Positions 46,563 through 56,199 are shown, counted from the stretch's first letter. The stretch: 64,000 bases of DNA from DATGPD01 sp041398565 (GCA_041398565.1 JAWKUN010000006.1:558001-622000), one strand, 5' to 3'. The notes: generated by a model from the sequence alone, not told the origin. Made by a program: numbers and translations.

Positions 46563-47195
46563 GTGAAGCGCTACGCTCCGGCCACCGAGCGCAACCGCGC
46601 GCCGATCCTCGAAGTTCTGCGGCAGGTGCTCCCGAGCCGCGGCACGGTGCTCGAGATCGCCAGCGGGAGCGGCGAGCACGCCGTCTTCTTCGCCGGTTCC
46701 CTGTCCGGCGTCACCTGGCAGCCCACCGATCCCGATCCCGACGCCATCGCCAGCATCGCCGAGTGGCGCGCCGAAGCGTCGCTGCCCAATCTGCGGCCGC
46801 CGCTGCAGCTCGACGTGACCGCGCCGTGGCCGGTCCATGCGGCCGACGCCATCGTCTGCATCAACATGCTGCACATCGCGCCGTGGGCGGCGGCCGAGGC
46901 ACTGTTCGCCGGCGCCGCTCGCGTCCTGGCGGCAGACGCGCCCCTCGTCACCTACGGGCCGTACCGCTTCGGCGGCAGCTTCGCCGCCGAGTCCAACGCC
47001 ACGTTCGACCAGGATCTGCGCAGCCGCGACCCGCGCTGGGGCGTGCGCGACGTCGACGACCTCGACGTCGCCGCAGCCCGGCAAGGGCTGGCTCGGGTCG
47101 CGACCGTGGCGCTGCCCGCCAACAACCACGTGCTGGTCTGGCGCGCCGGCCAGCCGCAGGCGCGCCCCAACCAGGCCAGCTGTCCCGGACGCTGA
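46563..47195 (+). CDS. DUF938-family SAM-dependent methyltransferase-like protein
   Basis: A 210-residue cytoplasmic protein of the DUF938/UPF0585 family. It opens with KRYAPATERNRAPILEVLRQVLP, then the SAM-binding loop VLEIASGSGEHAVFFA (residues 30-45), QLDVTAPWPVHAADAIVCINMLHIAPWAA (motif after the third strand) and YGPYRFGGSFAAESNATFDQDLRSRDPRWG, a stretch nearly invariant in the family. It starts at GTG behind a strong AGGAGGG site. The substrate is not known for this family. Confidence 0.88.
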   Translation: MKRYAPATERNRAPILEVLRQVLPSRGTVLEIASGSGEHAVFFAGSLSGVTWQPTDPDPDAIASIAEWRAEASLPNLRPPLQLDVTAPWPVHAADAIVCINMLHIAPWAAAEALFAGAARVLAADAPLVTYGPYRFGGSFAAESNATFDQDLRSRDPRWGVRDVDDLDVAAARQGLARVATVALPANNHVLVWRAGQPQARPNQASCPGR

Positions 47196-47256
47196 CGCGG
47201 CCATCCCCGCCACACGACGCCTTCACCTGCTGGCGGTCGGCGCGTAGAACCGGCGC

Positions 47257-47781
47257 ATGCGCTTCGTCTCCGCGGCCCTCGTAGCCACTTGTCTCTCCCT
47301 CGGCGCCTGTGACGCGTCGCCCGAGCCGGCCCAGCTCAGCGTCGACCTGCAAGCGACCGGCGTCAAGAACCTGGCGATGCCTCGGCCCGGCCTGCTGACG
47401 GCCGGCCAACCGACGGAGGCGCAGCTCGAGCAGCTGGCACGACTCGGGGTCAAGCGCGTCATCTGCCTGCGACCCGAGGACGAGCCGGACACGGGGTGGG
47501 AAGAGGCGAAGGCGGAGGCGCTGGGCATCGACTTCGTGCGGCTCCCGGTGCCCGGCGCGCCCGCCGTCAGCGTGGCCAACGCCCACCGGCTCGGCGAGGA
47601 GATCGCTGCCGCGCACGGTGCCACCACGATGGTCTGCTGTGCCAGCAGCAACCGCGTCGGCGCCCTGCTGGCGCTGCATGCCTTCCACGACGAGAAGATG
47701 CCGGCGCCCGAAGCACTCGCCTTGGGCAAGGCTGCCGGCCTCAAGTCGCTCGAGCCCCAGGTGCAGGCGTTGCTGAAGTAG
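47257..47781 (+). CDS. Lipoprotein with cysteine-phosphatase-like (DUF442/BLH-type) domain
   Basis: A 174-residue exported lipoprotein: signal sequence with lipobox LGAC (Cys18). The domain begins with the pattern LLTAGQPTEAQLEQLARLGVKRVICLRPEDE, characteristic of the beta-lactamase-hydrolase-like/dual-specificity phosphatase superfamily. The active-site loop is VCCASSNRVGALLAL: Cys127-x5-Arg133, with Val in place of the usual His before the Cys, and a second Cys beside it. Phosphatase activity is possible but the altered loop leaves it open. Lies 61 bp after the methyltransferase gene, same strand, perhaps co-transcribed. Confidence 0.78.
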   Translation: MRFVSAALVATCLSLGACDASPEPAQLSVDLQATGVKNLAMPRPGLLTAGQPTEAQLEQLARLGVKRVICLRPEDEPDTGWEEAKAEALGIDFVRLPVPGAPAVSVANAHRLGEEIAAAHGATTMVCCASSNRVGALLALHAFHDEKMPAPEALALGKAAGLKSLEPQVQALLK

Positions 47782-47884
47782 GACGAGCACCGACGACACC
47801 GGGCCACGACACGGACGTCGGGCTCACCACCGCTCGAGCAACAGGAACTCAGCTCGCGGCGCTGGCGCGGCCGCGAAGAAGGCT

Positions 47885-48469
47885 TCAGCGCGACTTGCGC
47901 AGGGGCGCGAACATCGCCGCCATCTTCTCCTCGACGCGCCACTCGCGCGGATCGTCGGTCGCCGTCAGGCGTCCCGCCAGCGAGCCGACGAGCACGCCCG
48001 ATCGCCGCAGCTCGCTCTGCCCCGAGCCGCGCCACGCCACCTCGCCGGACACGGCGTCACGCAGCTCGACGGTCAGCGTCCCGTCCTCGTACTCCTCGGC
48101 CGCGTAGTAGGAGAAGTACGGGTCGGGGAAGCGCTGCCGCACGGCGATCTCCGTGCGGTAGGAGACCAGGAGTTTCGCTTCCTTCTCGTCGGCGGCGCGC
48201 AGACCCAGGCGTCCGAGCTCCGCCTCGATCGCCCTGCGGATACTGCCATCGAGCTCGGCCGGCGCGACCACCGTGCCGGGGGTCACCGCGAAGGCGTACG
48301 TCGCGAAGGTCTCCGGTGTGAACGTCGCCCCACCCTCAGAGGTGGTGCGCACTCCGGTGCAAGCGTGCGCAAGGAGCACCGCGCCCACGACGCACGACGC
48401 CGTCGCCGCCATGGAGCGACGCCGGCGCGCGGTCGCGCGGCCGGGGACGATCGGATCGTTCGTGAGCAT
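47885..48469 (-). CDS. DUF4136-like probable lipoprotein
   Basis: A 194-residue protein (start at MLTNDPIVPG; Met20 is an alternative). A hydrophobic stretch (AATASCVVGAVLLAHAC) ends in Cys37, a weak lipobox because of His at -2. The body matches the DUF4136 plan: FTPETFATYAFAVTP, SIRRAIEAELGRLGLRAADEKEAKLLVSYRTE, GTLTVELRDAVSGEVAWRGSGQSEL and a C-terminal helix ending in MAAMFAPLRKSR. DUF4136 proteins are envelope lipoproteins of unknown function. Convergent with the phosphatase-like gene; no terminator hairpin was seen in the 103-bp gap. Confidence 0.72.
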   Translation of the reverse strand: MLTNDPIVPGRATARRRRSMAATASCVVGAVLLAHACTGVRTTSEGGATFTPETFATYAFAVTPGTVVAPAELDGSIRRAIEAELGRLGLRAADEKEAKLLVSYRTEIAVRQRFPDPYFSYYAAEEYEDGTLTVELRDAVSGEVAWRGSGQSELRRSGVLVGSLAGRLTATDDPREWRVEEKMAAMFAPLRKSR

Positions 48470-48662
48470 GTCGGAAACCGGGCCGCAGGAATCGACCCCT
48501 GCGCACAGTAGCCGGGTCGGACGCCCTTCCCAAGGAGATCGCCGGTCCACCGAGTGCCTGGGCCCTCTCGGGCCGGCGCCGAGACCAGCTGCGATCCGCC
48601 ACCCGCGACACCGGAACCGGTCGAAGACCTCGTGCCGGGCGACGGCCGCGCGCCGTGCTCGG

Positions 48663-51600
48663 TCAGATCTCGACTTGGTAGAACGTGCCGTTGTCGCCGA
48701 TCATGACCATACGCAGGTCGTCGTCCTGGCGGCCATGGCGAGTGAAGCAGGTCATGCGGGTACCCGCCGGCGGCTCGTACTGCAGGCGCGGCGATCCCCA
48801 GTAGCCGCCACGCGCGTACGCGTACGGTTCGATCTTGCCATCGCTGCGCGTGATCATCATCAGGCGGCCGTCCTCGAGGATGTCGATCTTGCGCGCCTGG
48901 TCGACGTCGATCACGGTGCGGTCGTTCTCGCGGAAAGCCTCGCCTCCGCCGAGCGCCAGGTGCCAGATGCTGTATTCGCCCTCGTTGCCCGCGGCAGGAC
49001 GGCGGGCCAGGATGAGCCACTCGTCGATGTTGGGGTCGTAGGCGAAGCTGGTGCACTCGCGCGACAGGCGGTCGGCGAAGGCGAAGGTCACCGACTGCCA
49101 GTCGGTCTGCGCATTCTGCTCCGTCGCGTACACCAACTGGTAGGTGCTGCGGTTGAGTCGATCGTCGGCGCCGTCCAGCAGCACGACGAGATCGAACGTG
49201 CCGACGCGCGCGCACTGCACCGACGTCCAGCGGTTGCCCACCGGCGCGAAGGTCGGCGTCACGCTCTGCACCACATTGCCGCTGTGGATACCGACGCGGT
49301 AGACGTCAGCGTCGTCGTTGCCGACGATCCAGGCGGTATCGGTCTGGCCCTCGACCCGCGACACCGAGATGCCGTTGGGGTTGGCGATCGGCATCGGCCC
49401 GGTGGCGCTCGGGTCCCGACCGAAGATGATCGTCTCGAGCGCGATCGGCCACCTGGTCTGCTCGCTGAGCCAGGTGAAGGTCGGCGTGGAGCCACCGGGG
49501 ATGCCGGAGCGCGTGGTGAACATCTCCTGCACGTAGCGAGTCAGCAGGACGTCTTCGGTCGCGCCCTCGAGCTCGAGGATGTACGAGGCGGCGGCCGTCG
49601 TGAACGCGCTGGTACCCGAGCCCGGCACGCCCAAGCGCATGTAGCCGTCGTTGCTGGCCGAGCAGTTGCCACTCTGCCGCGAACAGAGCTCCCAGTTGTT
49701 CTGCATCATCTCGGCCTCGGTGAGTGCCCGGTCACCCGTGTTGCCACCGATCGCCACCGCGGCACCCGGCTCGAAGATCACGCCGTTGCCGCCGTTGGTG
49801 GCCGGCCGGTAGTAGCGGAACACGATGCGTCCGTGCTCGTCCACGACGGTGGGCGTGCCGTAGCGGAAGCAGTCGACCGCGAAGTCCTTGGCCACCGTCT
49901 TCCAGATCGCCAGGTCGGGGCGCTGGTAGGTGCCCATGCGCGCCAGCCCGTACCAGGCGCCGACGCCGAGCGCGTCCTCCCACGGCCGGAAGTAGCGCTG
50001 GTTGCGCAGCTCGACGCGGTCCGGACCGGCGCTGCCGTTGGGCGAGATGATGTTCGGCGTGCGCAGCACGCGGTTTGCCGAGAGCCCGAACTCCCGCTCC
50101 ACGCCCGCCACCGCCTCGGCGAAGTAGTGGCGGTAGAGCGAGTCGTAGGCGTGGTCGGCGATGCGAGTGTCGGCCCCGAACATCCACATCGACCACGCGT
50201 AGGCGATGCCGCCGCGCTGCAGTCCGCGCGGCTGACCGGTGCGGCCGACGCTCCACGAGTGCGGCAGCCAGCTGCCGAGCGTCGCCGTGTAGGTGAGTGC
50301 CTCGGCCATGCGCCGCATGTTGCGCGAGCCGAAGACGGCGGCCTGCATGTACGGGAACGGCTGGTCGAAGTGGGCCTCGTCGGTGCCTTCGTTGGGTGGC
50401 GCCACGTTGCCGGCGATCGTCACCGGCGCCCGGATCAGCTGCGAGGTCTGCGAGGTGCGCCAGGTCTGCAACCGGTTCTTGCCCAGCATGTCGCCATTGC
50501 CGCTGATGATCCCCGGGCTCAGGCGGTCGATGTCGAGGTCAGGATGGTCGAAGGCGCTGACGATGCTGCCGTCGGCTTCACGGAACGCGTAGGGTGCCGC
50601 GAACGCCTGCATGTACTTCTCGACGTAGAGCCCGAGTCCGGGGACCGCGTAGGCGCAGGCCGGATAGTGCGGCAGCTTCTGCCACGAGCCGTGCGTGCCG
50701 GTGGCACCCGACGCGTACTGCTGATGGATCGACATGGCGACGGCGCTGTCCTTGAACCAGATGTAGGGCAGGTCCGACGGCGATTGCCCCTGGACGAGCA
50801 CCCGCGCATCGGTCTCGAGACGCGAGCGCACCCATTCGCGGTCGCGGGTGCGGTCGTAGTGCTCGTGACGCTTGAACGGACGCGGCAGCACGCCGACGTA
50901 GCCGTAGGCCTCCTCGCGCTGCGCCCAGGTGTCGGCGATGGCGAAGACCGGCTCCGGCATGTCGAGATAGGCCTGCAGAGTGTCGTCGCGCAGCTGCTCG
51001 CCGATCGATCCGCTCGTCCCACGGAACAACAGCACGCCGCGCGCCTGGGCACAGATGCCCCACGGCAGCACGTCGTTGAGGACCTGACCCTGGTAGCGGT
51101 TGCGCTGGTCTTGCACCCAGCGCCACGCCGAGCCGTCGTGGCTCAACGACACCACGCACTGCTCGGGGAAGAACGGCACCGGTTGGCACTGGTACTGATT
51201 GCGGATGGCGACCTCGAATCCCACCTGCGTGTCGTTGTCCGAGAGCGACCGCCGATCGAAACCGTCCGGATCGTCGATGCGCGGATCGCAACAACCCCAG
51301 CGCGTCGAGAACGCCGCGTAGTCCTGGTCGTGGAACACCTCCACGTCCAACTCGCACCAGAGCTGCGTGCGCAGCGACGGCGCGTGCCGCGGCTCGTAGA
51401 TGCGCGCGAACCAACGGTAGATCACCGAGCGGGTGCCGCGATAGATCGGATCGGGCAGCGGCGCCCCCGGGGCCTTGAACTCGACGTAGTGATCCGCCGG
51501 ACCCCCGAAGAACTTGAAGCCCGCGGCGACGAGACCATCGGTGACGTTCTGGCGGATCTCCAGATCGGGCAGGACACCTGCGTCGGAGCGCCTGAACTGG

Positions 51601-52196
51601 AACTGGTTGTGCATGTCGCTCCCGACCACCGCCGGGAACGTGAGGCGCAAGCAGCGCTGCACGCCGTTCTCGTAGGGCATCAGCCAGTTCGGCTCGACCT
51701 GGCAACGCTCGTCCTGACCGGTACCAGGGTCGAGCACGGTGACAGGATCGTCGGCCTGGATGCCGTCGGACTCGTTCAGCGGCAGACACACCACGGCCAT
51801 GATGCGGCGCGTGCGGCTGTCGTAGTTGGCGAGCGTAGCCGTGCCCAGGTCGGTGGCCGGCCCCGTGTAGCCACCACCACCACCGCCGCCGCCGCGGCCA
51901 CCGCCTCCACCTCCACCGCCACCTCCGCCGCCGCCGCCCCCGCCACCGCCGCCGCCGGCGGACGTGCCGCCACCCGAGCCGCAGGCCGTGAGACCGACGA
52001 GAACCGCGGCCGCGAGCCAGCGTGTCTTGCCACCCGCACGGGGCGAGAGGTTGTGGTCGTCGCTGGGCGCCGACCAGAGAGAGACGCCGGCCGCTTCACC
52101 GCCGGAGTCGGCATGGGCGGAACAAGGCGTGGCTGCCGCGCTGCGCGCCGGCGCTCGGGTCACGGTCGTCGTTCCCGATCGAATCGCTGATTGCAT
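48663..52196 (-). CDS. Very large lipoprotein with poly-glycine linker; possible carbohydrate-active enzyme
   Basis: A protein of 1177 residues from the first plausible ATG. Its lipobox LTAC (Cys72) ends a hydrophobic stretch KTRWLAAAVLVGLTAC, giving an unusually long n-region (about 58 residues), so the true start may be later and non-ATG. After the Cys comes GSGGGTSAG and then a run of about 28 Gly broken by one Arg. Residues 105-330 are beta-rich (MAVVCLPLNESDGIQADDPV, then RWFARIYEPRHAPSLRTQLW), and 330-900 have aromatic-rich helices like an alpha/alpha toroid (LPYIWFKDSAVAMSIHQQYA, WSMWMFGADTRIADHAYDSL). This order recalls rhamnogalacturonan-lyase/YetA-like exo-lyases, but I cannot confirm it. 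The C-terminal 280 residues form propeller-like strands. Probably anchored in the outer membrane. Confidence 0.65.
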   Translation of the reverse strand: MQSAIRSGTTTVTRAPARSAAATPCSAHADSGGEAAGVSLWSAPSDDHNLSPRAGGKTRWLAAAVLVGLTACGSGGGTSAGGGGGGGGGGGGGGGGGGGGRGGGGGGGGYTGPATDLGTATLANYDSRTRRIMAVVCLPLNESDGIQADDPVTVLDPGTGQDERCQVEPNWLMPYENGVQRCLRLTFPAVVGSDMHNQFQFRRSDAGVLPDLEIRQNVTDGLVAAGFKFFGGPADHYVEFKAPGAPLPDPIYRGTRSVIYRWFARIYEPRHAPSLRTQLWCELDVEVFHDQDYAAFSTRWGCCDPRIDDPDGFDRRSLSDNDTQVGFEVAIRNQYQCQPVPFFPEQCVVSLSHDGSAWRWVQDQRNRYQGQVLNDVLPWGICAQARGVLLFRGTSGSIGEQLRDDTLQAYLDMPEPVFAIADTWAQREEAYGYVGVLPRPFKRHEHYDRTRDREWVRSRLETDARVLVQGQSPSDLPYIWFKDSAVAMSIHQQYASGATGTHGSWQKLPHYPACAYAVPGLGLYVEKYMQAFAAPYAFREADGSIVSAFDHPDLDIDRLSPGIISGNGDMLGKNRLQTWRTSQTSQLIRAPVTIAGNVAPPNEGTDEAHFDQPFPYMQAAVFGSRNMRRMAEALTYTATLGSWLPHSWSVGRTGQPRGLQRGGIAYAWSMWMFGADTRIADHAYDSLYRHYFAEAVAGVEREFGLSANRVLRTPNIISPNGSAGPDRVELRNQRYFRPWEDALGVGAWYGLARMGTYQRPDLAIWKTVAKDFAVDCFRYGTPTVVDEHGRIVFRYYRPATNGGNGVIFEPGAAVAIGGNTGDRALTEAEMMQNNWELCSRQSGNCSASNDGYMRLGVPGSGTSAFTTAAASYILELEGATEDVLLTRYVQEMFTTRSGIPGGSTPTFTWLSEQTRWPIALETIIFGRDPSATGPMPIANPNGISVSRVEGQTDTAWIVGNDDADVYRVGIHSGNVVQSVTPTFAPVGNRWTSVQCARVGTFDLVVLLDGADDRLNRSTYQLVYATEQNAQTDWQSVTFAFADRLSRECTSFAYDPNIDEWLILARRPAAGNEGEYSIWHLALGGGEAFRENDRTVIDVDQARKIDILEDGRLMMITRSDGKIEPYAYARGGYWGSPRLQYEPPAGTRMTCFTRHGRQDDDLRMVMIGDNGTFYQVEI
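51870..51956 (-). repeat. Poly-glycine coding tract (about 29 codons)
   Basis: Low-complexity GGN codons on the minus strand inside the lipoprotein gene, with mixed third bases (GGC, GGT, GGA, GGG), and one Arg codon breaking the run. The varied third bases suggest selection for glycine at the protein level, not simple slippage alone. It sits right after the lipid-anchor Cys, as a flexible tether would. Confidence 0.85.
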
Positions 52197-52460
52197 CGTC
52201 GCATTCCCTTGGCGATGGCCCTGACGACCGGCTGCCGTCGTTGGCCTTTGCAACGGTGTCGTCGCATCCGTCGGCGGTGGATGACGGCGGGTCTCGGCTG
52301 CCGTCCCGCCCGGAGACGTCGCGCGCTGTCCCGTCGCCACGATGGGCGATCGAGGCCGCGTCCCTCGGTGAGAACGCACTGGAGACGTCCGCCCGGTCGG
52401 GGTATCCGGTCCCATGCGCGGGCGGTACCGTTGACCCAGCCCGACCCGCGCCGACGACAC

Positions 52461-53444
52461 ATGCAACACCGCCCCTTCCGTGCCCTCGATCGTTCCGTAT
52501 CCGAGATCGGGGTGGGCACCTGGCAGCTCGGCAGCGAATGGGCCCACGTCGAAGACGGCGAGGCTCTGGCCATCCTCGACGCCGCGCACGCGGCCGGCAT
52601 CGACTTCTTCGACACCGCTGACATCTACGGCGCCGGTCGCAGCGAGAGCCTCGTCGGTGCGTTCCTGCGCCGAGCGACGCCGCGACCCGTCGTCGCCACC
52701 AAGCTGGGGCGTCGCGCCGATCCTGGCTGGCCTCAGAACTTCACCCTGCCGGTGATGCGCGCGCACGTCGAAGACTCCCTGCGCCGACTCGGTGTCGACG
52801 CGCTCGACCTCCTGCAGCTGCACTGCGTACCGCCAGCCGAGCTCGTGCGCGGCGAGGTGTTCGCGCACCTGCGGCAACTGCAAGACGAAGGCAAGATCCG
52901 CGCCTTCGGAGCCAGCGTCGAGAGCGTCGCCGAGGCACGCACATGCCTCCTCCAGGAGGGACTCGCGTCGCTGCAGGTGATCTTCAACGTCCTGCGCCAG
53001 ACGCCGGCGGAGGCGCTGCTCGCCGAGGCCGAGCGCCGCGGCGTGGCGGTCATCGTCCGTCTGCCCCTGGCGAGCGGCCTGCTCGCCGACAAGTTCACCG
53101 TGGACACCGTGTTCGGGCCCGACGACCACCGCGCCTTCAACCGCGGCGGTAAGGTCTTCCACGCCGGCGAGACCTTCGCCGGGCTCCCGTACGAGCAGGG
53201 CCTCGCGCTGGTGGCCGAGCTGCGCGGTCACGTCCCCGCCGGATGGAGCATGGCCGACTTCGCGCAGCGCTGGATCCTCGACCACGCTGCGGTCACCACC
53301 GTCATCACCGGGTGCAGCCGCCGCGAGCACGCGCCTGCCAACGCCAGCGCCAGCTCGTTGCCGCCGCTGTCGGCGCGGGTGCACGACGAGCTGCGCGCAT
53401 GGTGGCGAGAACGAGTTCGACCCGCGATCGCCGGCAACGACTGA
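52461..53444 (+). CDS. Aldo/keto reductase
   Basis: A 327-residue cytoplasmic NAD(P)H-dependent oxidoreductase with the (beta/alpha)8 AKR fold. The start MQHRPFRALDRSVSEIGVGTW fits the family's first strand. Catalytic tetrad: Asp51 and Tyr56 in FFDTADIYGAGRSE, Lys81 in VVATKLG, His121 in LQLHCV. The C-terminal cofactor region is present (AVTTVITGCSRREHAPANASA). It resembles the large AKR group of YajO/general stress-type reductases (EIGVGTWQLG, RRLGVDALDLLQLH). Substrate unknown. The ATPase gene starts 18 bp after its stop, so the two may be co-transcribed, though no functional link is evident. Confidence 0.92.
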   Translation: MQHRPFRALDRSVSEIGVGTWQLGSEWAHVEDGEALAILDAAHAAGIDFFDTADIYGAGRSESLVGAFLRRATPRPVVATKLGRRADPGWPQNFTLPVMRAHVEDSLRRLGVDALDLLQLHCVPPAELVRGEVFAHLRQLQDEGKIRAFGASVESVAEARTCLLQEGLASLQVIFNVLRQTPAEALLAEAERRGVAVIVRLPLASGLLADKFTVDTVFGPDDHRAFNRGGKVFHAGETFAGLPYEQGLALVAELRGHVPAGWSMADFAQRWILDHAAVTTVITGCSRREHAPANASASSLPPLSARVHDELRAWWRERVRPAIAGND

Positions 53445-53462
53445 GGACGGAGGATCGCGCGC

Positions 53463-56174
53463 ATGCCGGCACCGTCCCGACATCCCACAGGGCGAAGTTC
53501 GGTGGCGCCCACGTCGCTACCGGCCGGCACGGCGAGCGCGCCGTGGACACGCACGGCAGCCGACAGCCTGGCCGACCAAGGCGTCGACGCGAACCGCGGG
53601 CTGAGCGAAACGGAAGCGACGCAACGGCGACGGCAGGTGGGCCCGAACGCCCTGGCTCGGCGCCGGCGCCGTAGCACTTGGCGGGTGCTGATCGACCAGC
53701 TGCGCAGCCTCATCACCCTGCTGCTCCTGGCCGCAGCCGCGCTGGCGTTCGTCTTCGGTGAGCGGCTGGACGCGGTTGCCATCGCGGCGGTGATCGCCCT
53801 CAACACCCTGATCGGATTCTGCACCGAGATCCGCGCCGTGTACTCGATGGAGGCCCTGCGGCGTCTGGGTCGAACCACGGCGCGGGTGCGACGCGACGGC
53901 ATCGTGCGCGAACTGCCGGCCGCCGAAGTCGTTCCTGGCGACATCCTGCTGTGCACCGCCGGCGACATCGTGGGCGCCGACGTGCGCTTGGTGCAGGCGA
54001 GCGGCGTGCAAGTCGACGAGTCGGCGTTGACCGGCGAGTCCGTGCCAGTCACCAAGACGCTGACGCCCGTACCGGCCGAGACCGGCCTCGCCGAGCGCGG
54101 GTGCATGATGTTCCAGGGCACAGCGGTCACGCGAGGAACGGCCGAAGGCGTCGTCCTCGCCACCGGAACTCGCACGGAGGTGGGACGCATCGCCGAGTTG
54201 GTCGAAGCCGCGGACAGCGGCGACACTCCCCTCGAGCGCCGGCTCGAACGGCTCGGCCGGCAGCTCGCCTGGGCATCCTGCGCCCTGGCGGCGGCGATCG
54301 CGCTCGCCGGGCTCGCGACCGGCAAGGATCTGTTCCTCGTGGTCGAGACCGCCATCGCCCTCGCCGTCGCCACCGTGCCCGAAGGCCTCCCAATCGTCAG
54401 CACCCTGGCGCTGGCACGCGGCATGTGGCGGATGGCACAGCGCCATGCCCTGGTCGAACACCTGCCCGCCGTCGAGACCCTGGGCTCGACCAACGTCATC
54501 CTCACCGACAAGACCGGCACCCTGACCGAGAACCGCATGACGGTGACGACGCTGGCACAGGCCGACGCGGTGTGGACGCAGCCACCCGAGGACGCAGCGG
54601 AGGACGACACGGCGGGAGCCTTGCCCGACTTCGCCCGGGAAGCGCTCGAACTCGGCGCGCTGTGCAACGCAGCCGATCGGGGAGACGGCCGGTCCACTGC
54701 GTCCGGAGATCCCATGGAGACGGCTCTCCTACGCGCGGCGAGCGAGCACGCCACGCCGCGGCGCACCCTCGTCGCCGCACGCCACGTTGTGCACGAGTTC
54801 GCCTTCGACCCGGACCTGCAGATGATGGCGACGGTGCACGAAGACGCCGAAGGTCGCCTGCACTTCGCGGTGAAGGGTGCGCCGGAGGCGGTGATGGCGC
54901 ACTGCGTGCACGCCCGCGCGGCGACCGGCGACCTCGTGCTCGACGCTGCCGCCCGCGCCGCCTGGACCCGGCGTCAAGAAGAGCTGGCCGGCAACGGGCT
55001 GCGGGTGATCGCGGTGGCGACCAAGGTGACGCCGCCGCCGCTCGCCGATCCGTACCGCGACCTGACCCTGGTGGCCTTGGTGGGTTTGATCGACCCGCCC
55101 CGCGGTCCGGCGCGCGCCGCCATCGAAGTGTGCCGCCGTGCCGGCATTCGCGTGGTGATGCTGACCGGCGACCATGCGGCGACGGCGAGCGCTGTCGGCC
55201 GCGCGGTCGGCCTGCTCGCCCGCGGCGAGCGCGCCGTCACACCGGGTCCGACCCCGTGGTCGACAGCGACGCGGCGAGCCCTGCTGCACGCCACGATCGT
55301 CGCGCGCGCGTCGCCGGAGCAGAAGCTCCGCGTCATCGAGCTGTTCCAGGAAGCCGGCGACGTGGTGGCCATGCTCGGCGACGGCGTCAACGACGCGCCG
55401 GCCCTGCGGCGCGCCGACATCGGCGTCGCCATGGGCCTACGCGGCACCCAGGTGGCGCGGCAGGCCGCCGACATGGTGCTGGGCGACGACGAGCTGGCCA
55501 CCGTTCCCGTCGCCATCGAGCAGGGGCGCGCGATCTACGCCAACCTGCGCAAGTTCGTCGTCTACCTGCTGTCGTGCAACCTGAGCGAGGTCTTGGTGAT
55601 CGGCAGTGCGAGCCTGGTCGACGTGCCTCTGCCGATCCACCCGCTGCAGATCCTGTTCCTCAACCTGGTGACCGACGTCTTTCCGGCACTGGCGCTCGGC
55701 TTCGGCGAGGGCAGCCGGAGCGGCATGACGCGGCCGCCGAGGCGGCGGCACGACGCCTTCCTCGGCCGCCGGCACTGGCTCGGCATCGTCGCCGGCAGCC
55801 TGACGATCTCGGCACCCGTGCTGGCCGTCTTTTGGATCGTGCGCGCCTGGCGCGCAGAGGATCCGGCAGCCGCGGTCACCGTCGCCTTCCTCACCCTGGC
55901 GGCGGCGCAACTTTTCCACATCTTCAACATGAGCGATCGCGAGGCCCCGACCTTCGCCAACGAAGTGACGGCCAATCCCTGGGTGTGGGGAGCTCTGGCG
56001 ATCTGCACCGGCCTGATGCTGGCCGCGATGTGGTGGCCGCCCCTGGCATCCGTCCTCGCCACGGTGCCGCTCGACGCAGGCTCGTGGGTCTTGGTGCTGG
56101 GGGCGAGCGCCGTACCCCTCTGCATCGGACGCGCCCACCACTGGCTCGGGCGGACGCGGCGCGCGGCGAAGTGA
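53463..56174 (+). CDS. P2-type cation-transporting ATPase (Ca2+/Mn2+-like)
   Basis: A 903-residue membrane pump. N-terminal cation-ATPase domain LADQGVDANRGLSETEATQRR, actuator loop VDESALTGESVPVTKT, M4 ion-site motif VATVPEGLPIVSTLAL, phosphorylation site ILTDKTGTLTENRMT (Asp349), nucleotide-binding KGAPEAVMAHC, hinge VMLTGDHAATASAVG and AMLGDGVNDAPALRRADIGVAMG, M6 NLVTDVFPALALGFGEGS. The PEGL and TDxFPA motifs place it in the P2 (SERCA/PMR1-like) group and not among heavy-metal P1B pumps; no CPC motif or N-terminal metal domain is present. It probably exports Ca2+ or a similar divalent ion. N-terminal first 30 residues are poorly conserved. Confidence 0.92.
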   Translation: MPAPSRHPTGRSSVAPTSLPAGTASAPWTRTAADSLADQGVDANRGLSETEATQRRRQVGPNALARRRRRSTWRVLIDQLRSLITLLLLAAAALAFVFGERLDAVAIAAVIALNTLIGFCTEIRAVYSMEALRRLGRTTARVRRDGIVRELPAAEVVPGDILLCTAGDIVGADVRLVQASGVQVDESALTGESVPVTKTLTPVPAETGLAERGCMMFQGTAVTRGTAEGVVLATGTRTEVGRIAELVEAADSGDTPLERRLERLGRQLAWASCALAAAIALAGLATGKDLFLVVETAIALAVATVPEGLPIVSTLALARGMWRMAQRHALVEHLPAVETLGSTNVILTDKTGTLTENRMTVTTLAQADAVWTQPPEDAAEDDTAGALPDFAREALELGALCNAADRGDGRSTASGDPMETALLRAASEHATPRRTLVAARHVVHEFAFDPDLQMMATVHEDAEGRLHFAVKGAPEAVMAHCVHARAATGDLVLDAAARAAWTRRQEELAGNGLRVIAVATKVTPPPLADPYRDLTLVALVGLIDPPRGPARAAIEVCRRAGIRVVMLTGDHAATASAVGRAVGLLARGERAVTPGPTPWSTATRRALLHATIVARASPEQKLRVIELFQEAGDVVAMLGDGVNDAPALRRADIGVAMGLRGTQVARQAADMVLGDDELATVPVAIEQGRAIYANLRKFVVYLLSCNLSEVLVIGSASLVDVPLPIHPLQILFLNLVTDVFPALALGFGEGSRSGMTRPPRRRHDAFLGRRHWLGIVAGSLTISAPVLAVFWIVRAWRAEDPAAAVTVAFLTLAAAQLFHIFNMSDREAPTFANEVTANPWVWGALAICTGLMLAAMWWPPLASVLATVPLDAGSWVLVLGASAVPLCIGRAHHWLGRTRRAAK

Positions 56175-56178
56175 CGCC

Positions 56179-56199
56179 CTCGGCGGCTCTTCAGCCGAG
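56179..56199 (+). terminator. Hairpin after the P-type ATPase gene
   Basis: CTCGGC - 9 bases - GCCGAG, 4 bp after the stop codon; a GGCT/AGCC inner pairing is an alternative fold. No T-run. Confidence 0.5.

Noticed and set aside
51870..51956. Sequencing or assembly artefact in the Gly tract
   Set aside because: Third bases vary irregularly and the frame stays open across the tract on both sides, as expected for real coding sequence.
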